DNA of 36,678 bases. Source: Bacteroidota bacterium (lineage in GTDB: Bacteria > Bacteroidota > Bacteroidia > Sphingobacteriales > Sphingobacteriaceae). Below the pieces are notes generated by a model that saw nothing but the letters and a program-made list of their open reading frames with translations, made no database searches and had not been told where the DNA came from. This document shows, piece after piece, positions 34,645-36,678 of this stretch. The stretch is from positions 1 to 36,678 of the forward strand of contig JABDCF010000032.1 in assembly GCA_013288235.1 (NCBI GenBank), in the 5' to 3' direction. A program made the position numbers and the translations under genes. How positions within the stretch are numbered: the stretch's first letter is position 1; each line of letters opens with the position of its first letter.

Positions 34645-35943
34645 CTAATTGGGAGCCAGCCAAATTTTAGGATTAACAGGGGTTTTCCCTTTATATAAAT
34701 CGAAACTTACAACGGCCTCGCCAGTCGAAGGGTCGGTGGCCACGGTTCCTATTGCTTGTTTTGTACTTACTTTTTGCCCTTCTTTTACACTAAATGATTT
34801 GAGGTTTGAGTAAGCCGTAAAATATTCTCCATGTTGTATAACCACCAAAAACGTGCCACTTATATTTTGAATACTTTTTACCTCGCCCTGGAAAACAGCC
34901 CTAACTGAAGCGCCCGAATTTGTGCGGATATCCCAGCCATAGCTTTCATTTTTTATATTTTCATTATCATAGTAAATACCAAAACCCTGTACGAGCTTGC
35001 CGTTGGCTACCGGCCACGGTAACGAGCCCCTGTTTTCTAAAAAGTCGTTTGATAGCTTAGCCGACTCGGGCGTTGCATTTAAAACTTCGCTATCAGTCGA
35101 CGTTTTTGTAATTGCCCTCGCTTTCGGTACCGTTACGGGCTCTTTGTTTTCAGCTTTAGCCCTTGCGGCTGCGGCTTTTTGCTCAGCCCTGGCTTCTTCC
35201 TCGGCCTTTCGCCTTGCCTCTTCAATTTCGCGCCGTATAGCGGCGTTTATTTCTTTATTTGTCTTGGCTATTTTACGCTGAACGTCCTGTTGCTGTTGTT
35301 TTAACTGCCCTTCATGCTTCGACAAATCAGCCACTACCTGTGCCTGGCTGTTTCTTTCGACACCCAAAGTTGCTTTCTCTTTTTCCTGGTCGGCGAGCAA
35401 ATTGCTTTTTTCTTTTTTATTTTTATCAAGCTCGCCTATTTTAACATGCAGTTCAGTCTGCGTCTCCTGTATATAGCCCGCCTGCCGTTCCCTGTACGAA
35501 CCTATCTGCTGTAAATACTTTAAACGTTTATAGGCCTGGTTAAAGTCTTTCGCAGCAAAAACAAACATTAACTTATTGTATGCACTTTGGTTACGATAGG
35601 TAAAAAGCACCATCGCGGCATATTCTTTCTTTAACTGATCTAACTGTCCCTGTAGGTTATGTACGAAGTTATTGCTCTCGGATATTTGGTTGTCCAGGTT
35701 TCTTACCTGCGAATTGATATTGCTGATCTCTTCTTCACGAAGGCTGATCTTTTGTTTCAATAAGTTCAGCTGCTTTAAAGTGGTTTTTTTATTATTTGCT
35801 GTTTCTTCGTATTCGTGATTTAGCTCCTCTAACTGCTGGGTTAATGCATCGCGCTGCTTTTTTAGCTCATTGCTACTTTGAGCATGGGCCGAAAAAGCTG
35901 CTAAAACACAGGCCAGGAAGAAAAATATCGTTAAAAATTTCAT
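34645..35943 (-). CDS. envC: EnvC-like murein hydrolase activator with degenerate LytM domain
   Basis: A 432-residue periplasmic protein with a signal peptide (about 1-21, ending SAHA), a long coiled coil (about 24-255, with an Ala/Glu/Lys-rich end) and a C-terminal LytM/M23 domain (about 300-430). The zinc site is not intact. Ser334 stands where the first His of the HxxxD motif would be (SYGWD, Asp338 kept). YSN (378-380) replaces the YAH part, and Ser413 (SFD) replaces the His of HFE; only His371 (QHGEYFTAY) is kept. This matches EnvC-type factors, which lack peptidase activity and instead activate amidases during cell division. It follows the DUF4292 gene by 156 bases and precedes the tat genes, so it may start or continue that transcript. 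Confidence 0.88.
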   Translation of the reverse strand: MKFLTIFFFLACVLAAFSAHAQSSNELKKQRDALTQQLEELNHEYEETANNKKTTLKQLNLLKQKISLREEEISNINSQVRNLDNQISESNNFVHNLQGQLDQLKKEYAAMVLFTYRNQSAYNKLMFVFAAKDFNQAYKRLKYLQQIGSYRERQAGYIQETQTELHVKIGELDKNKKEKSNLLADQEKEKATLGVERNSQAQVVADLSKHEGQLKQQQQDVQRKIAKTNKEINAAIRREIEEARRKAEEEARAEQKAAAARAKAENKEPVTVPKARAITKTSTDSEVLNATPESAKLSNDFLENRGSLPWPVANGKLVQGFGIYYDNENIKNESYGWDIRTNSGASVRAVFQGEVKSIQNISGTFLVVIQHGEYFTAYSNLKSFSVKEGQKVSTKQAIGTVATDPSTGEAVVSFDLYKGKTPVNPKIWLAPN

Positions 35944-36077
35944 TAATATCCGTATTGTGTTTTAGAGTTTGCAATACTTGCGAAAGCTGCAAAGGTTGCA
36001 AAATAGTTTTAAAGGCTATAGTTTAACTTTATAACTTTTCAACAGTTCAACATTATCTCCTACCCAACCACTCACCA

Positions 36078-36103
36078 AATCAACCCAATCAACCATTCAC
36101 TAA
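36078..36103 (-). repeat. Second copy of the GTTGATTGGG repeat
   Basis: The minus strand reads TTAGTGAATGGTTGATTGGG then TTGATT, matching 4171-4196 except at two positions. The repeat begins within the stop codon of the DUF4292 gene. The gap between this gene and envC (35944-36099) otherwise holds short TTGCAAAG-type iterations and no gene. Confidence 0.7.
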
Positions 36104-36678
36104 TTTCCCTCTTTATACCTGGTTGGGATACTGAAAGGAAATTCAAGCGGCTGGTCAAAGTCCGATTTAACGTAGTGTAAATTAATTTGTATTTTTTTCT
36201 CTTTTACCAAAGATGTAATATCTATTTGTGAAGGGATTAATCGTGCCCCCGCCTGAATAAAAACACTGTTTATCGCCTGCATCGATTGCCCCACGCTTTG
36301 ATCGCTAAGGTTTGTTTTTACAGCTTTCATGCGCTGTCCAATAATTAGCTTATAAGCCAGCGTTTGTAAGTTGCCGTTTAATATGGTGCTATCAGGCCCC
36401 GTTTGCAGATCAGCACGTTCATTTATCAGCTCAGGAATGGCATTACCGATCAGTAATGATTCTATGGTTTTATAATTTACCTGGTTGCCGGCAAATTTAT
36501 TGATATAGCTGAAGGGCTTTTTTAAATAAAGACTCTGCAACCGGTTAATAACCAATAAACTATCGGGGGTTATTACGGCGCGGGCAACTTCTATGCCGGC
36601 AATGGCTGTAACCGATACCCAAATTTTTTCATCGCGTTTTATGCGAATATTAAGGGTAACATCATTAACGCTGCCGCC
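36100..36678 (-). CDS. DUF4292 family protein, N-terminus outside the window
   Basis: Partial: the frame runs to the window edge at 36678 without a start, so about 192 C-terminal residues are visible. The segment DEKIWVSVTAIAGIEVARAV followed by ITPDSLLVINRLQ is the core motif of DUF4292, a Bacteroidota outer-membrane-linked lipoprotein family with an LolA/LolB-like fold by prediction (family knowledge). The C-terminus includes VKEKKIQINLHYVKSDFDQP. Its place just upstream of envC is conserved in related genomes as I recall. The role is unknown; an envelope lipid or lipoprotein function is plausible. Confidence 0.82.
   Translation of the reverse strand, partial: GGSVNDVTLNIRIKRDEKIWVSVTAIAGIEVARAVITPDSLLVINRLQSLYLKKPFSYINKFAGNQVNYKTIESLLIGNAIPELINERADLQTGPDSTILNGNLQTLAYKLIIGQRMKAVKTNLSDQSVGQSMQAINSVFIQAGARLIPSQIDITSLVKEKKIQINLHYVKSDFDQPLEFPFSIPTRYKEGN

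Overview
The window looks like chromosome from a Bacteroidota species, most likely Sphingobacteriaceae (Mucilaginibacter/Pedobacter-like). This is inferred from the gene content (SprA of the type IX secretion system, a GIN-domain protein, DUF4292, a two-part MaeB), from promoter boxes of the form TAnnTTTG, from weak Shine-Dalgarno signals, and from intergenic repeats typical of that group. No tRNA, rRNA or CRISPR array was seen.

Layout. (1) 90-5869, minus strand: a probable operon miaB - sigma54 activator - lptE - TPR/acidic-repeat protein - secG, ending in a terminator. A repeat-derived segment sits inside miaB, and a hairpin-rich inverted-repeat element lies just upstream. (2) 6229-11440, plus strand: two tandem paralogous AsmA-like proteins, a YafQ-type toxin-antitoxin pair and a type I methionine aminopeptidase. 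(3) 11539-15360, minus strand: two nested group II introns. The inner intron (11579-13530, intact maturase) lies between nucleotides 33 and 34 of catalytic domain V of the outer intron. The outer maturase is interrupted by an in-frame TGA. Removing the inner intron on paper restores a canonical 34-nt domain V and a canonical domain VI. (4) 15543-20195, plus strand: one 1202-codon frame joining a membrane AraC-type regulator to a MacB/FtsX permease, then a secreted GIN-domain protein. (5) 20199-20525: a nested inverted-repeat element between convergent genes. (6) 20530-36678, minus strand: DUF4292 protein (cut by the window edge), an EnvC-like factor, two TatA-like proteins, gatA, an MltD-like transglycosylase, maeB, ruvA and sprA.

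How the genes fit together. Many genes serve the cell envelope: LptE (LPS assembly), SecG and TatA (export), SprA (type IX translocon), EnvC and MltD (peptidoglycan), and AsmA-like proteins (envelope lipids). miaB, map, gatA and ruvA are housekeeping genes. The most unusual structure is the twintron. Next are the repeat invasion of miaB and the regulator-permease fusion.
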